From: a virus
DNA length: 21,021 nt
Direction: 5' to 3' (one strand)
IMG/VR virus record: IMGVR_UViG_3300030329_003784
Location: 1 to 21,021 of that record
Each line of letters starts with the position of its first letter. The first letter of the stretch is position 1. Position numbers and translations under genes: made by a program. The notes below the pieces were generated by a model that saw nothing but the letters and a program-made list of their open reading frames with translations, made no database searches and was not told where the DNA came from. Of the stretch, positions 1 to 9,777 are shown piece by piece.

Positions 1-2649
1 TAGCTCGCCTCTGTGCTGGGTGGTGCCATCGACATCCCTGCTGTGACAGGCGTACCATCCGTTGAGACCCGTTTCGCTGATGGCTGTCGCCATTCGATTT
101 TTGACCATGAAAACTTGACCGATGATATCGGTGCCACTCGACTGATTTGGCATGTTGAGGACCACATAGCTTTTGTTTGCAGCCCATATTCCGGCTGGTT
201 TCCCGCCAAATCCGGTGCTGCCGTCCAGCATCGGCGCGGTGTAGTTTCCGGTGTAAGATGCAGAGAGTGAAGGCCCTAAATTCGTGTTTCCCGCCCCGAC
301 ATCCCAAGAGTGTTCCGCCACGGATAATTCCATTGTTCCAGCATTGTTGAAAACGCGAACGTAAAGGACGTTTAGCTGCCGCTGCCACAGCGCCGGGTAG
401 CGCATAAAAACCTTATTAAACTCTGCGGCGGCGCTGCCAATATTTCTGGTGCCGTCGCCGTCGGGAATGATGTTTTCATCCACGCTGCCGAAATCAGCGC
501 CACCGGCGAGATCGAGGATCCCTTGCACCTGATCCTCTTTGAGATTTCCAGAGTCGGATGTATCGGAGAATACAATGGTATCTGTCGCCGCTATGGCCGT
601 ATCCGTCAAACCTGCCAGCGCTCCATGCAATCCAGCGGGGGTGATTGCTCTGGCGGTGTCCGATCCCGTGACCGTCTCCGCAGTCGTAGCTAGCTCCACC
701 ACACCAGCGTTTGTGTCACTTGCAGTTTCCGCTGTATAAGTCACGGTGTCTGTTGCACTGACAGCAACATCCATACCTGCGCCCGCAGCGAAGGTCATGG
801 TGTTGCCATCCCCCACTGTTTGACTTGTCGAGCCGTCTGACATCGTGAAGTTAGACATCGTACCCGAGCCATCCGCACCGTCTGCCCCCGCGTTTCCAGT
901 GCGAACAAACTGGACGCTGACAGGATCGCCATCAGAAATAGCGGACCCCCCAGAGACAACATGAGTGACAGCCACTTTCGAGTACGTCGAGGCCGAAGTC
1001 ACCGCGCCTGTTACATTGAAAATATGAAAGTTGGCCGGTGTGGCGTTCTCGAAAATCGAGATCGTACCGCGCAACGCTGTATTGGTTGAATCATCCCAGG
1101 AATCGACCATGCTATTGATCGATGCGCCACCAGCTTCCACATCGTCCATATATAAGACTGTAGCTGAACTGGCCGTGCCATGATTAAGCCATACTTTTCC
1201 TGCGCCCTGGTCGCTATCAGCCGTGGCTGTCTCGTATGTCATAAGAACGCCAGGGGCGTCGCCCTTTACGCCCTGAATGCCTTGAATGCCTTGACTTCCC
1301 GTTGACCCCAAATTGCCGGTGCGGGAGAACGACAGCCTTACGAGGTCATCATTTGAAAACGACCCAGTTCCAGCTACATACGTCAAAGCCTGTTTGGTGT
1401 AGCCGCTGGCATTTGTCGCCGCGCCTGTAATGTTCCATTGCGCCCAAACTGCTGTATTTGTTTCCTTGACCAGAGTGATCGTGCCGCGCAACGCAGTGGT
1501 CGTGGAATCGTCCCAACTCTGAACCAGACCGCTGATATCGGCTCCTGCCAAATCTGCATCATCGATGTAACAAGCTGTCGCACTCGCCAGAGTTCCATTA
1601 TTGAAGCGGATGTATCCCGCGCCAGGATCGCTGTCAGTGGTGGTTGTGGAGTATTTCAGCCCCAGCCCCGGTGGTACGCCAGAGCTACCCGCTGGACTAA
1701 ACGCAAGCGATATTTCCGCGTTGTTTGAAATCGATGTGCTGCCAGCCAGATATACAACGGGTATTTTCGTATAGCCGCTGGCATCGGTCACAGCACCAGT
1801 AACCTTGTATGTGACTAGTGGCGAAGCTGGATTTGGGTTACCGGCAATCGTAATGATGCCGCGATTGGCACCATCGGCGTCGTCCCAAGACTGCACCCAA
1901 GCGGTGATATCCGTTGTGCCGTCACTGTCGTCCACATACATAATTGTGGCGGAATTGAGGCTAGTATTGTTCAGCCGAATGAACCCGGCCCCAGGGTCAG
2001 CATCGGCGGTGGTCGTGCTGTATTGCATCGACACGCCACCCATCATGCCAGTTTGGCCTACGGGAATACCCAGGGCTAAAGCACCAGTTGATTCTGTAAA
2101 GCTCGCCGTTGCTGTACCAGGAGATCCGCTGCTAGTCGCGACGTTGGATACGGTAACTGTATTAACGCGGCCCGTTACAGCTTCCGGATTACCATGAGTA
2201 GAATCAAAGCCAAACAATTTGCCTTTACGATCCGCTTGTACGGGTAATGTGAAATCGTTGACCGTATCGAATGGCTCAGACTTAAAGGTTCTCGCAATGT
2301 CGCGCTCGTTTTGCTGCATCATTGCGACTTGCTTATCAAGCTCGTCATTCAATGTGTCGATTTGGAATGCGCCGGAAACCGGGAAGTCCGTTGTCCGAGA
2401 GATTGCCATATCTCGTATAATGGTAACGGTTGCATTAGAAACGCCCGTTCCCATGGTTACAGTACCACCACCGGATGTACCTGCGCCGGAAACAGTATAA
2501 TCGGTCGTTAATGTTTTCAGCGTAGAATCGACATAGACCTTCAAATCCGCATCGGCAAAGAACTCAAAGTTCACCGTAAATGCGGTTTGTGGCGTACCTC
2601 CTACTGTATAGGAGTCTCTTGGTGTCGTATCAGATATCGTAATTGGCAT
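1..2649 (-). CDS. Tail fibre protein, T7 gp17-like N-terminus (3' end beyond window)
   Basis: The frame is open from an ATG at 2649 to base 1 with no stop, 883 codons, so the C-terminus is missing. GAGG eight bases upstream and a 3-bp gap after the preceding gene support the start. Residues ~1-125 match the T7 tail-fibre N-terminal pattern (LKVYVDSTLKTLTTDYTVSG, then TDFPVSGAF, then LNDELDKQVAMMQQ), the part that attaches the fibre to the tail. Residues ~205-585 hold three ~118-aa repeats, with seven collagen-like G-X-Y triplets between the second and third and four more after the third. Then come fibre motifs of the type GVVELATTAETVTGSDTARA and DGDGTRNIGSAAAEF. The role is host recognition, and the receptor-binding tip is probably the part outside the window. 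No chaperone or depolymerase motif is visible. The assignment as a fibre is firm; the receptor is unknown. Confidence 0.88.
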   Translation of the reverse strand, partial: MPITISDTTPRDSYTVGGTPQTAFTVNFEFFADADLKVYVDSTLKTLTTDYTVSGAGTSGGGTVTMGTGVSNATVTIIRDMAISRTTDFPVSGAFQIDTLNDELDKQVAMMQQNERDIARTFKSEPFDTVNDFTLPVQADRKGKLFGFDSTHGNPEAVTGRVNTVTVSNVATSSGSPGTATASFTESTGALALGIPVGQTGMMGGVSMQYSTTTADADPGAGFIRLNNTSLNSATIMYVDDSDGTTDITAWVQSWDDADGANRGIITIAGNPNPASPLVTYKVTGAVTDASGYTKIPVVYLAGSTSISNNAEISLAFSPAGSSGVPPGLGLKYSTTTTDSDPGAGYIRFNNGTLASATACYIDDADLAGADISGLVQSWDDSTTTALRGTITLVKETNTAVWAQWNITGAATNASGYTKQALTYVAGTGSFSNDDLVRLSFSRTGNLGSTGSQGIQGIQGVKGDAPGVLMTYETATADSDQGAGKVWLNHGTASSATVLYMDDVEAGGASINSMVDSWDDSTNTALRGTISIFENATPANFHIFNVTGAVTSASTYSKVAVTHVVSGGSAISDGDPVSVQFVRTGNAGADGADGSGTMSNFTMSDGSTSQTVGDGNTMTFAAGAGMDVAVSATDTVTYTAETASDTNAGVVELATTAETVTGSDTARAITPAGLHGALAGLTDTAIAATDTIVFSDTSDSGNLKEDQVQGILDLAGGADFGSVDENIIPDGDGTRNIGSAAAEFNKVFMRYPALWQRQLNVLYVRVFNNAGTMELSVAEHSWDVGAGNTNLGPSLSASYTGNYTAPMLDGSTGFGGKPAGIWAANKSYVVLNMPNQSSGTDIIGQVFMVKNRMATAISETGLNGWYACHSRDVDGTTQHRGEL
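895..2037 (-). repeat. Three ~118-aa repeats inside the tail fibre gene
   Basis: Three protein repeats lie at 2037-1687, 1668-1315 and 1251-895 (117, 118 and 119 codons). Each begins G-x-x-h-x-Y followed by a T/D-rich stretch and GAG. Each has SAT, then Y-x-DD, then V-x-SWDD and RG-x-I, then VTGA-x-T-x-AS-x-Y-x-K, and ends near F-x-R/P-x-G. Nucleotide identity is only moderate, so the duplication is old. The pattern resembles repeat units I know from alphaproteobacterial phage fibres and collagen-like proteins. They probably fold as beta-rich trimeric shaft modules. That fold is inferred. Confidence 0.85.
1252..1317 (-). repeat. Collagen-like G-X-Y stretch in the tail fibre, with 9-bp tandem repeat
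   Basis: Seven consecutive G-X-Y triplets (GNL GST GSQ GIQ GIQ GVK GDA) join fibre repeats 2 and 3. The DNA contains a near-perfect 9-bp tandem (ggcattcaa/ggcattcag), which could change copy number by slippage. A shorter run, GNA GAD GAD GSG, follows repeat 3 at 897-862. Short collagen-like segments are common trimerising linkers in phage fibres. Confidence 0.75.
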
Positions 2650-2652
2650 TCT

Positions 2653-5600
2653 TTACCTCGCAACGCTTTCCAAATCGCGAAACGATCCGGTTAATAAGAA
2701 ATGATTCTGCAAAAGTATCATCCGGCGCAACGCACCAACCGTGCCACGATCATGGGTGCCGGTAGCCCAATCCGTGACAACGTTATGTAGATCCACCAGC
2801 TTTGATCCCGACGGACCAAAAACTGTTCCAGCTATATACCGTGGGGCTGGGGAGTAGGGGGGCGCCACCCCAAGAGCAGCGTGTGCGCCTAATTTATTGT
2901 CGCTTAGATTTTCAAGCGCCCTGTTGATATCGGTGAAATAGCCCAGCACCCCAGAGCGGTCGATACCGGCTAATAATTTCTCTCTGAAATTTTCTTTATC
3001 TGTACGTTCTGCGACTGTGCGTTTTAATTCATTTACGATTAGCCCCATGCCAATCATCATCAATATGCCATAGAGCGTATAGGCTTGTTTTTCCTGCAAG
3101 CCGCTTACCATAACTCGCTGCGCTGCGCCTACAGCAAAGCCTTTGAATTGGCTTATCACAGAGCCTAGTTCTGTACTCATCCAAAGCGGCCTGTCAGCAG
3201 TTCCAGGCGTTACAATTGTACGATCTACATCTTGTGCGAGCGCACCGCGGAATGCAGCAACAGCTTCTAAATCGGCCCACAGTTCTGTATTGGGCAGGAA
3301 TACACCGCCCTGTTTTCGGGCGCGTTCAATATATTTTGCAATTGCCTCGCCAACATCATTGACCCGTGTGCTTTCGATCAACTCTCTCATGGTCGGACCT
3401 TTAGCGAAGGCAATGTCTCCATGTGCGTAGAACATTTTGTTAATACGCTCGGCCATCGGCTGATCAATGCCGCCCCGCGCCAGTTTCACGAAGTCGTGAT
3501 TTAATTTTGCGCCTGGTTTTAATGCCCCGGCTTTAGCCCAGGCATCCGTCGTTTCAAGTATTCGGGCCGCGATGATAAGGCCAGCCCATTCCTTCATAGC
3601 CGTATTCCACGGGTTCAGAAGATTAACCATAGAGAAAGCGCCAGCAGCGCCATGAAGAAATCGTTCTATTTTTGAATGACGGCCAAACACATCTCCGAGA
3701 TCCGCCATAGCCAGAGCGCGGGTATTAAGAACCATTTCCAAGCCGGTTCCTCCTCTGTGCGTCTCTTTGCGTGATAGCTTTCTAATATTCTTACCGCTCA
3801 TTGCCGCCGCGAAGGTGGGCTTCATCGTGCGCTCTATGCCCTCAACCATGATTGGCCGTGCTAAATCAGGCAGAGCCGATATCACCACCCCACCCAGATA
3901 AGTGAGATAATTCCATTGCTTCATAATGCGGTAAAAGCGCGAGAGTGGGCGATAAGGATCATCAGGCAGACCAAAGGTGCCGCGTAGCCGGTCCCTGAGT
4001 GCCGTAAAATCGCGAAGATCGTTGTTCATGGCTTTTCGCATTTTTTGCTGCTTTCCAGTCGGCGCAGCCGCAATGCGTTCTAGCCATTTCTCTTTAATCA
4101 ACTGGGTCTGGTCATACATATCGACGGTATCGAAACGTTTGACGATTTCGAGGTCCGTCGCAAATGTTCGAACGTGATACCGGAGAATGGCTTCATAATC
4201 GTTCTCGATAAACTCAGTTAGATATTTATCCTCAATATCAATAAGCCGCTCTCGTGCGGAACGGGCGATACCCGGATCATGCTCCTTGAGGGGTCCAAAG
4301 GGATGATCGCGCCGAATGCGCTCAATCATCTTTGTTGTTTCAACCTCAACCTCTTCGGAGGGAACACCTCTTTTACGCAGCCAATTACCTATGACTGCAC
4401 GGAACTGATCGATATTGTTTTCAATTTTATCAATACGCCAAATACGGGGCAGATATCCGGGCTGCGCTAATATCTCCGGGCCTTCCGTATGAATGCGGTC
4501 AATTTCTCGCTGATGCGATTTAGCTCTCTTGTTCAAAGCGCCACGTTGGCGGGACAGTTGCTTTTGTCTATCTGTTATTAACTGAAGGTTATGTTCTTCT
4601 GCCGCGATTTTTTTAGGATCTTGTAATTTCTTTATGGCCGTTTTTTTCTTTGAGATCTGTTTTTCTAATGTCGCAATGCGTGTATTGTAATCCTCAATCT
4701 CCGTATTAAATTTTTTAAGCTGGCTGCGGAGATCCGCCGTAAACATATCCGCCTCAATAGCCTCATTTTTGAGTTTATCGAGAACCTTCCGTGCTGCTAC
4801 AGCGGTACTCTGCACATGCGGATCATCATGCACATCACCGGACCTCATGGCATAGGACACTTCGTCACGGAACTCTGGATAAGACATTTTGTCGCCGCGT
4901 CCCTTGACCAAATCTCCCGCCGTTAATTTAGCAAGGCCGATAGTCTGCGCCCCTGCGCTATCACCTAATGCCTTGCCACGATAGGCTGCGTATTCCGCCA
5001 GACCGGTATTTAACGCTTCGACCAAATCATATTGCCAGAAGCGTATATTGGTTTCGACGCTTCGCTGCGTTGCCTCGCCATAGAAGTTCTTCTTTTGGAA
5101 AGTACCTGGCCCCTCAATCAGTGCCGTGGTTAATTCCGGAACGCTTGATTCTTGGGATTTCATCAACCGTTTGTATGGACTGTCAGGGAGCTTTTCGAGG
5201 CCAAACGCGGAAGCTAGTTTTTCGCCTTCAGCTATTTCTTCTTCGGTTTGAGCGCGAGCGCCTTCATCACGCGCACCAGCCCCTACACCCCTAAAGGTTG
5301 GGCCAGCGCCGGGAGGCGGCTCGGTGGTGAAGTCGGCAGGCTCAATAATGTCGCTTTCATCTTGTTTACCAATGACCGGGCCGGGGTCACCGTAAATGCG
5401 GTGTCCTTGTTCTATTCCGTCGTCAATATAAGGTTGGGCATGAACCATAAATGGTGGATCGTCGGAAATACCCTTCGGATTGACCTCAAAAAGCCCTTCT
5501 ATCTCGTCGCCTGAGGGATTGGCCATAAACGGGCCTTCATCTTCAACGATTCTGATGGCTTCTTCTGCGCTAGAGGCTCTTACAATCTTGGTGGGAAATA

Positions 5601-6468
5601 CTGGCTGACCGTAGGGGTCGGTTTGTTCGAAGATGACTTCCCATTGCCTGTATTCTTGTAATTCTTCCTTTCCGGTGGGGCCGCTGCCGGAAGGCGGCTC
5701 GTCCGCAGAACGAGTTGGCCCGCCTCCCGGCATCCCCCCCAAGGGATCTGCTGGATCTAGCGGCTCACGCGGTCTTACTGCTCCTGGTGGGGGGATTTCT
5801 GGCCCGCCGATCAATCTTTCTGCGTCATATATTTCCTTAAAATAGCGGTCACCAACTTCTCGTAAATGGCGGCGACCCAAAGCACCGATACCACCGCCAA
5901 GTATCCCTAGGAAAAATGTATCTGAACCAACATTCAGTAACGATTCGTCCAAAGATCGGGTTTGCTGCATACTAGCCAACGCGGCCTCACTCAGAACAGC
6001 CGATCCGGCTGCGCTAGGCGCCATTCGCCTTATGCCTTGAATAGCCCCGATGCCTGTTTTGAATCGCGTTGCAGGCAAAAGCACTTGCAGGGGGTCGCTA
6101 AAACCGCCCCACATATACCCGACCATTCCGCCAATGCCGCTATTTTCGATTTGTTCCAGATCATCCATCTCTTGCTGGATTTGTCTGTCTACCAGCACAA
6201 CTCCTGCTTCGGTTGTAACGCCGAAATATCTCGTCGGGTGCGTATCTACATATCTACCGACTTCAAATGGATCGATTTCTTCGCCATGCGCTTCAGCGTC
6301 CCGCAATGCAGTCTGGAAATTCCTGTCACGAAGATATGAGCCAAAAATATTATTGCGTACAAAGCCCGCGCCCATGCCCTCAAAGAATCCAAATTCCCGG
6401 ATAACTGGCGGCGCTATTGTTTGCGGAGGGCCTCCCGGAACTGTATGGCTGCGCTTAACTAATCCCAT
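2653..6468 (-). CDS. Large internal virion (ejection/core) protein, T7 gp16-like position
   Basis: This 1271-aa protein starts at an ATG that overlaps the previous stop (TAATG) and has no clear Shine-Dalgarno, so it is probably coupled. Visible parts: a hydrophobic Gly-rich segment at ~182-198; a Pro/Gly-rich hinge ~222-266; a short domain ~272-312 with a WEVIF strand and an SAEEAI helix; another Pro-rich stretch ~378-392; a long charged coiled coil ~575-660; YLPRIW at ~672-677; hydrophobic segments ~853-875 and ~1131-1147; and a C-terminal region (SQFKGFAVGAAQRV near 1106-1119). The latter resembles the C-terminus of large podovirus core proteins. Such proteins are packed in the head and ejected to build the DNA channel. 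T7 gp16 is 1318 aa and has an N-terminal transglycosylase, but I see no such domain here. Function is assigned from position, size and C-terminal resemblance. Confidence 0.72.
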   Translation of the reverse strand: MGLVKRSHTVPGGPPQTIAPPVIREFGFFEGMGAGFVRNNIFGSYLRDRNFQTALRDAEAHGEEIDPFEVGRYVDTHPTRYFGVTTEAGVVLVDRQIQQEMDDLEQIENSGIGGMVGYMWGGFSDPLQVLLPATRFKTGIGAIQGIRRMAPSAAGSAVLSEAALASMQQTRSLDESLLNVGSDTFFLGILGGGIGALGRRHLREVGDRYFKEIYDAERLIGGPEIPPPGAVRPREPLDPADPLGGMPGGGPTRSADEPPSGSGPTGKEELQEYRQWEVIFEQTDPYGQPVFPTKIVRASSAEEAIRIVEDEGPFMANPSGDEIEGLFEVNPKGISDDPPFMVHAQPYIDDGIEQGHRIYGDPGPVIGKQDESDIIEPADFTTEPPPGAGPTFRGVGAGARDEGARAQTEEEIAEGEKLASAFGLEKLPDSPYKRLMKSQESSVPELTTALIEGPGTFQKKNFYGEATQRSVETNIRFWQYDLVEALNTGLAEYAAYRGKALGDSAGAQTIGLAKLTAGDLVKGRGDKMSYPEFRDEVSYAMRSGDVHDDPHVQSTAVAARKVLDKLKNEAIEADMFTADLRSQLKKFNTEIEDYNTRIATLEKQISKKKTAIKKLQDPKKIAAEEHNLQLITDRQKQLSRQRGALNKRAKSHQREIDRIHTEGPEILAQPGYLPRIWRIDKIENNIDQFRAVIGNWLRKRGVPSEEVEVETTKMIERIRRDHPFGPLKEHDPGIARSARERLIDIEDKYLTEFIENDYEAILRYHVRTFATDLEIVKRFDTVDMYDQTQLIKEKWLERIAAAPTGKQQKMRKAMNNDLRDFTALRDRLRGTFGLPDDPYRPLSRFYRIMKQWNYLTYLGGVVISALPDLARPIMVEGIERTMKPTFAAAMSGKNIRKLSRKETHRGGTGLEMVLNTRALAMADLGDVFGRHSKIERFLHGAAGAFSMVNLLNPWNTAMKEWAGLIIAARILETTDAWAKAGALKPGAKLNHDFVKLARGGIDQPMAERINKMFYAHGDIAFAKGPTMRELIESTRVNDVGEAIAKYIERARKQGGVFLPNTELWADLEAVAAFRGALAQDVDRTIVTPGTADRPLWMSTELGSVISQFKGFAVGAAQRVMVSGLQEKQAYTLYGILMMIGMGLIVNELKRTVAERTDKENFREKLLAGIDRSGVLGYFTDINRALENLSDNKLGAHAALGVAPPYSPAPRYIAGTVFGPSGSKLVDLHNVVTDWATGTHDRGTVGALRRMILLQNHFLLTGSFRDLESVAR

Positions 6469-9400
6469 TAGTTTTGGTCCGGATCATAATCTTCGCCATA
6501 GCTCTGTCGTGGCTCAAAAGCGGGGTCTTGGCGCAATTGGTTAACATCTATTTCTGGGCTACCTGGCACCAACGGGTCTACAGCTGGGCCGCGACGTATT
6601 TCCGGTGGTTTTCCAGAACCAAAGTCTTCCAATACCGGAGCGCCACCCGCCTCTTGCCCATCCATCAAACGCGGGAAATGGTCCGGGAAAGTCAATACAA
6701 GCCGCTTTCTTATCCAGTCGCTTGTTTTTTCGATTGCGCTCCGTTGATCTTTGTTTACTTGCAATTGCTCAAGATTTCGGTTGAACAATGTTTGTTGGAA
6801 AACAATATCGTAAAGCCATGACGTAGGAACAATATCCCCGAAACCACTAGCCCGAAGTGCGTCAGGTAAATAATCATTAACTTCCCGCGCAACTACGGTA
6901 ACCATGTCATCCCAGCGTGATTCTTCGCCGTTAAATTGATAGGCGCTGAACTCATCTAAAAGCTCTATTTCTTGATCTTCAAAGTTTAGGAAAACGCGGT
7001 ATTTTGGATTTACCCCCAACTGCTGACCGGCGAAGGCTTCTAATCTTATATTGCCTTCTTCCATCATTGTTCGCAGGGCGTTCCTGCTCATGTCCCGGCC
7101 ATCCCAGGCATCTCCAGATAAGCCAGCCTCAAACAGAGAATCCAGCAAGTCCTCCCGAACAATAAGAGCCGAGGCCATGCTTGGATTGATATTGCCAGCG
7201 TCGATGACCGCATCAGGGATTTTTTCTGGCGGATGTTCCATCATTGCCCATTTGCCGCCAAAATAGCTTACCCCCCATGTCGAATTTGCCATCGTATTTA
7301 TGGCGAGCGCCGCCGCCTTCTTCTGCCCTTCTTCCGTCGCTTTGTAACCAGCAGCAGTTAACCTATAGACCCTCGTAACATCCCGAATAAATTTAGGCGG
7401 GTACGCTATTTCTGGCTGTCCGCTAATCAACTCATCGAAAAAACGCCAAGTCCCCTCCAATGTCCCTATTACGGCACCCTCTCCCTCCGCTTGTGCCTCC
7501 ACATCTCTCATAAGCCAACGGTCCAATAAACCCGGCATCAGTTCGTCAACAGTCTCGTCAATTATTTCCTGTTCTAATGCAGGGACCGTCATTTCCTGCC
7601 CTTTGGCCCATTCCGCCATACTGTTGGCATGAGCTTTATTGGCCGTGCCATCATGCAGTTTGACCATTCTCTCTATAAGGTGCTCATTGCTACCGGCTGT
7701 TTGCAGGAGGCTTGCCGCCTCATCCCATATACCAGAATATTCACTAACTAATTGGCTTCTAATATGCTTCCCTTTTTGAGGATGGGCACCAAGTTGCATC
7801 CATAGCGTTGCTACTCTCTGAAGGTCTTCGGGATCCGTATGAATTGAAGAAAAATATGGTTTCAGATTTGTGGGAACTACGCCGGTTTGGTGAACCAGCT
7901 CGACCATTGCCTTAATGCCTTCGTCCGTTTGAATGGTAAACGGCTCGCCGTCATCGGTCTGTCCCTTCTTTTCGTAACGGTCAAAAAGAAGGTTGGCATC
8001 CTCTTCGATTTCTGCCGATGGAATTGCGGTATGCCAGTCCGGTAGTCCGGCAATTCTGGTTCTCGCACCCACCACTTTTGCATAGTCTTTAGTAATTTTC
8101 CTCAAATCTTGTTGTAATTTCTTGGTTAAGTCGTAAACGCCATTATCGCTTAACTCCTCAAGATCTCGACGCGTGTGCCAATGGCTTGTGAGGTCTTCAG
8201 ACAATTGTCTTACGCCGATCTCGTTGCCAGCCTCAACCATCAGCTCGATAGTTGTGAGATGTTCTTCATACAGGGATTGCTCTTGCTTAAAATTGGTTGT
8301 TTGTGCGGCCTTTTTTTCCTGTAGCTTTTGTGTCCTTGCCTCTTTATCTAGGGCCTCCCATTCCCTAATTGATTTCACTACTGCGTCGCTTGCGGCTGTT
8401 GCTATTTTATTTCTAAGTTCCAGCCCATCTTCTTCCAAAACAAAACCGGAATCGATTGCACCGTTTATCATTTCGGAGATTTCTAGTGCTTCCGCAGTTG
8501 CGAATTGTAATTCGTCTAATTCCTGTAATCGCTTTATGTTATTTACGGCATCAACTACTCTCGTATTCAGCCTTGCTTTATTTAATTTTTTCTCTTCCGT
8601 TTCAGCTGCTTTCGCAGCTGCTTCTTTATCTTTGTAATGTTTACGATTTTCGGCGTTAAGCAGTTCAATTATTGCTTCTCTATTCTGGCTCCAATACTCA
8701 TAGCCAATATCATCGTCGGCATATAACTTATCCAGACGAATGATTTCCTGTCTGGCCGACTGAACGGTCTTTTCAATATCTCCCTCTATTTCCTGAGCAA
8801 ATTGAATGTTACCTTTTGCAATTGATACGTTGGAGCCATCGTGTGCTTCATTGATCTTATGTCTCTCCGCTCTTTTTGCATCATCGTCTGTCTTTTTATC
8901 TTTCAGGCGTCTTGTATAATCATTGTATTCGGTGCGAAGAAAGTCGGTAACTTTGTCCCGGTCCTCGGTGGTCATTTTCTCGAATAACGGGTCGTTCCCG
9001 TTTTCAATATTTTCCAGCCATAGACGAACATCATCTTCAGATTGGTTTATTCGCTGATCGAGTTCGTACAGTCCAAGGCTGCGGTACATTCCCAATCTAT
9101 CGGCGTTACGCAATTGAGTTGCTATGGATGCGGGAACAATGTCTGTATCCACTGCGGCCTCTAATTGCTCCCATGCATCGGTGATATTTCCGCTCCCCAT
9201 AGCGGAAATACCGGAGTTTCTTATGGCTTCATGGTTGATTCTAAATTGGCGTTCAACATCCGCTATTACCGTTTCAGCGTCTTGTGCATCTTCAATCTGT
9301 TGACGCCTCGCGGTTACATTAAGAAAGCCTTGCCCAACCGCACTTTCCAGCATGAGTTGTGCTCTTGGCCGCAACTGCTCATGTACGCCCTTCAGTGTTT

Positions 9401-9773
9401 CGTCAGCATATGCACCTGCCGCAGCAGAAAAAGCCTGGGGATCGTTTGAATGTTGCTGTTCAATTTCCGTTATTGCTCTGGCCGTATCTGTTCCAAACTT
9501 TGAGTAATAAACGACACGGCCCTTTTCGTTATAGGACTGACCGTAAAACGTGTCCTCACCCATCGGCTCAAACGTGCCAGCTGCCGCTTCTGCCTCACCA
9601 GCCAAGCCACCACGATGACCTGCTCTTTTGGCGCCTTCTTCAAAGATCATATCGTTCAGATTTTGAAAGAAATCCGCTGTTTCCCCATGCGCTTGCGCAT
9701 GACCAAAATCCGCACGGTTTACCGCTGGAATATTGACCCCGATTTGAGTACGGAAAGGCGTCCTTCGGGCCAT
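6468..9773 (-). CDS. Large internal virion protein, T7 gp15-like position
   Basis: This 1101-aa protein starts at an ATG with GAAAGAG about 8 bases upstream, 4 bp after the gp14-like gene. It is largely helical and highly charged, with long Lys/Glu/Ala-rich stretches at ~285-310 and ~360-510 that look like coiled coil, and a Pro/Gly-rich acidic tail from ~1040. No signal peptide, transmembrane helix or enzyme motif is evident. In T7-type phages the gene between gp14 and gp16 encodes a second internal core protein, gp15 (747 aa), which builds the periplasmic part of the ejection channel. Position and helical character support the same role here. Direct sequence similarity to gp15 is not something I can see, so homology is inferred. 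Confidence 0.65.
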   Translation of the reverse strand: MARRTPFRTQIGVNIPAVNRADFGHAQAHGETADFFQNLNDMIFEEGAKRAGHRGGLAGEAEAAAGTFEPMGEDTFYGQSYNEKGRVVYYSKFGTDTARAITEIEQQHSNDPQAFSAAAGAYADETLKGVHEQLRPRAQLMLESAVGQGFLNVTARRQQIEDAQDAETVIADVERQFRINHEAIRNSGISAMGSGNITDAWEQLEAAVDTDIVPASIATQLRNADRLGMYRSLGLYELDQRINQSEDDVRLWLENIENGNDPLFEKMTTEDRDKVTDFLRTEYNDYTRRLKDKKTDDDAKRAERHKINEAHDGSNVSIAKGNIQFAQEIEGDIEKTVQSARQEIIRLDKLYADDDIGYEYWSQNREAIIELLNAENRKHYKDKEAAAKAAETEEKKLNKARLNTRVVDAVNNIKRLQELDELQFATAEALEISEMINGAIDSGFVLEEDGLELRNKIATAASDAVVKSIREWEALDKEARTQKLQEKKAAQTTNFKQEQSLYEEHLTTIELMVEAGNEIGVRQLSEDLTSHWHTRRDLEELSDNGVYDLTKKLQQDLRKITKDYAKVVGARTRIAGLPDWHTAIPSAEIEEDANLLFDRYEKKGQTDDGEPFTIQTDEGIKAMVELVHQTGVVPTNLKPYFSSIHTDPEDLQRVATLWMQLGAHPQKGKHIRSQLVSEYSGIWDEAASLLQTAGSNEHLIERMVKLHDGTANKAHANSMAEWAKGQEMTVPALEQEIIDETVDELMPGLLDRWLMRDVEAQAEGEGAVIGTLEGTWRFFDELISGQPEIAYPPKFIRDVTRVYRLTAAGYKATEEGQKKAAALAINTMANSTWGVSYFGGKWAMMEHPPEKIPDAVIDAGNINPSMASALIVREDLLDSLFEAGLSGDAWDGRDMSRNALRTMMEEGNIRLEAFAGQQLGVNPKYRVFLNFEDQEIELLDEFSAYQFNGEESRWDDMVTVVAREVNDYLPDALRASGFGDIVPTSWLYDIVFQQTLFNRNLEQLQVNKDQRSAIEKTSDWIRKRLVLTFPDHFPRLMDGQEAGGAPVLEDFGSGKPPEIRRGPAVDPLVPGSPEIDVNQLRQDPAFEPRQSYGEDYDPDQN

Positions 9774-9777
9774 TATG

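Noticed and set aside
1438-2511. Several plus-strand ORFs (96-130 codons) opposite the tail fibre
   Set aside because: The minus-strand frame is open for 883 codons with fibre motifs. The plus-strand ones have no motifs or binding sites.
6050-6544. 164-codon plus-strand ORF
   Set aside because: It lies opposite the 1271-aa ejection protein gene, has no plausible ribosome binding site, and its composition mirrors the complementary strand.
8173-8637. 154-codon plus-strand ORF rich in Ser/Ala/Phe, looking like a membrane protein
   Set aside because: The hydrophobic look comes from reading the antisense of a Lys/Glu-rich coiled-coil region of the 1101-aa protein. It is a shadow.
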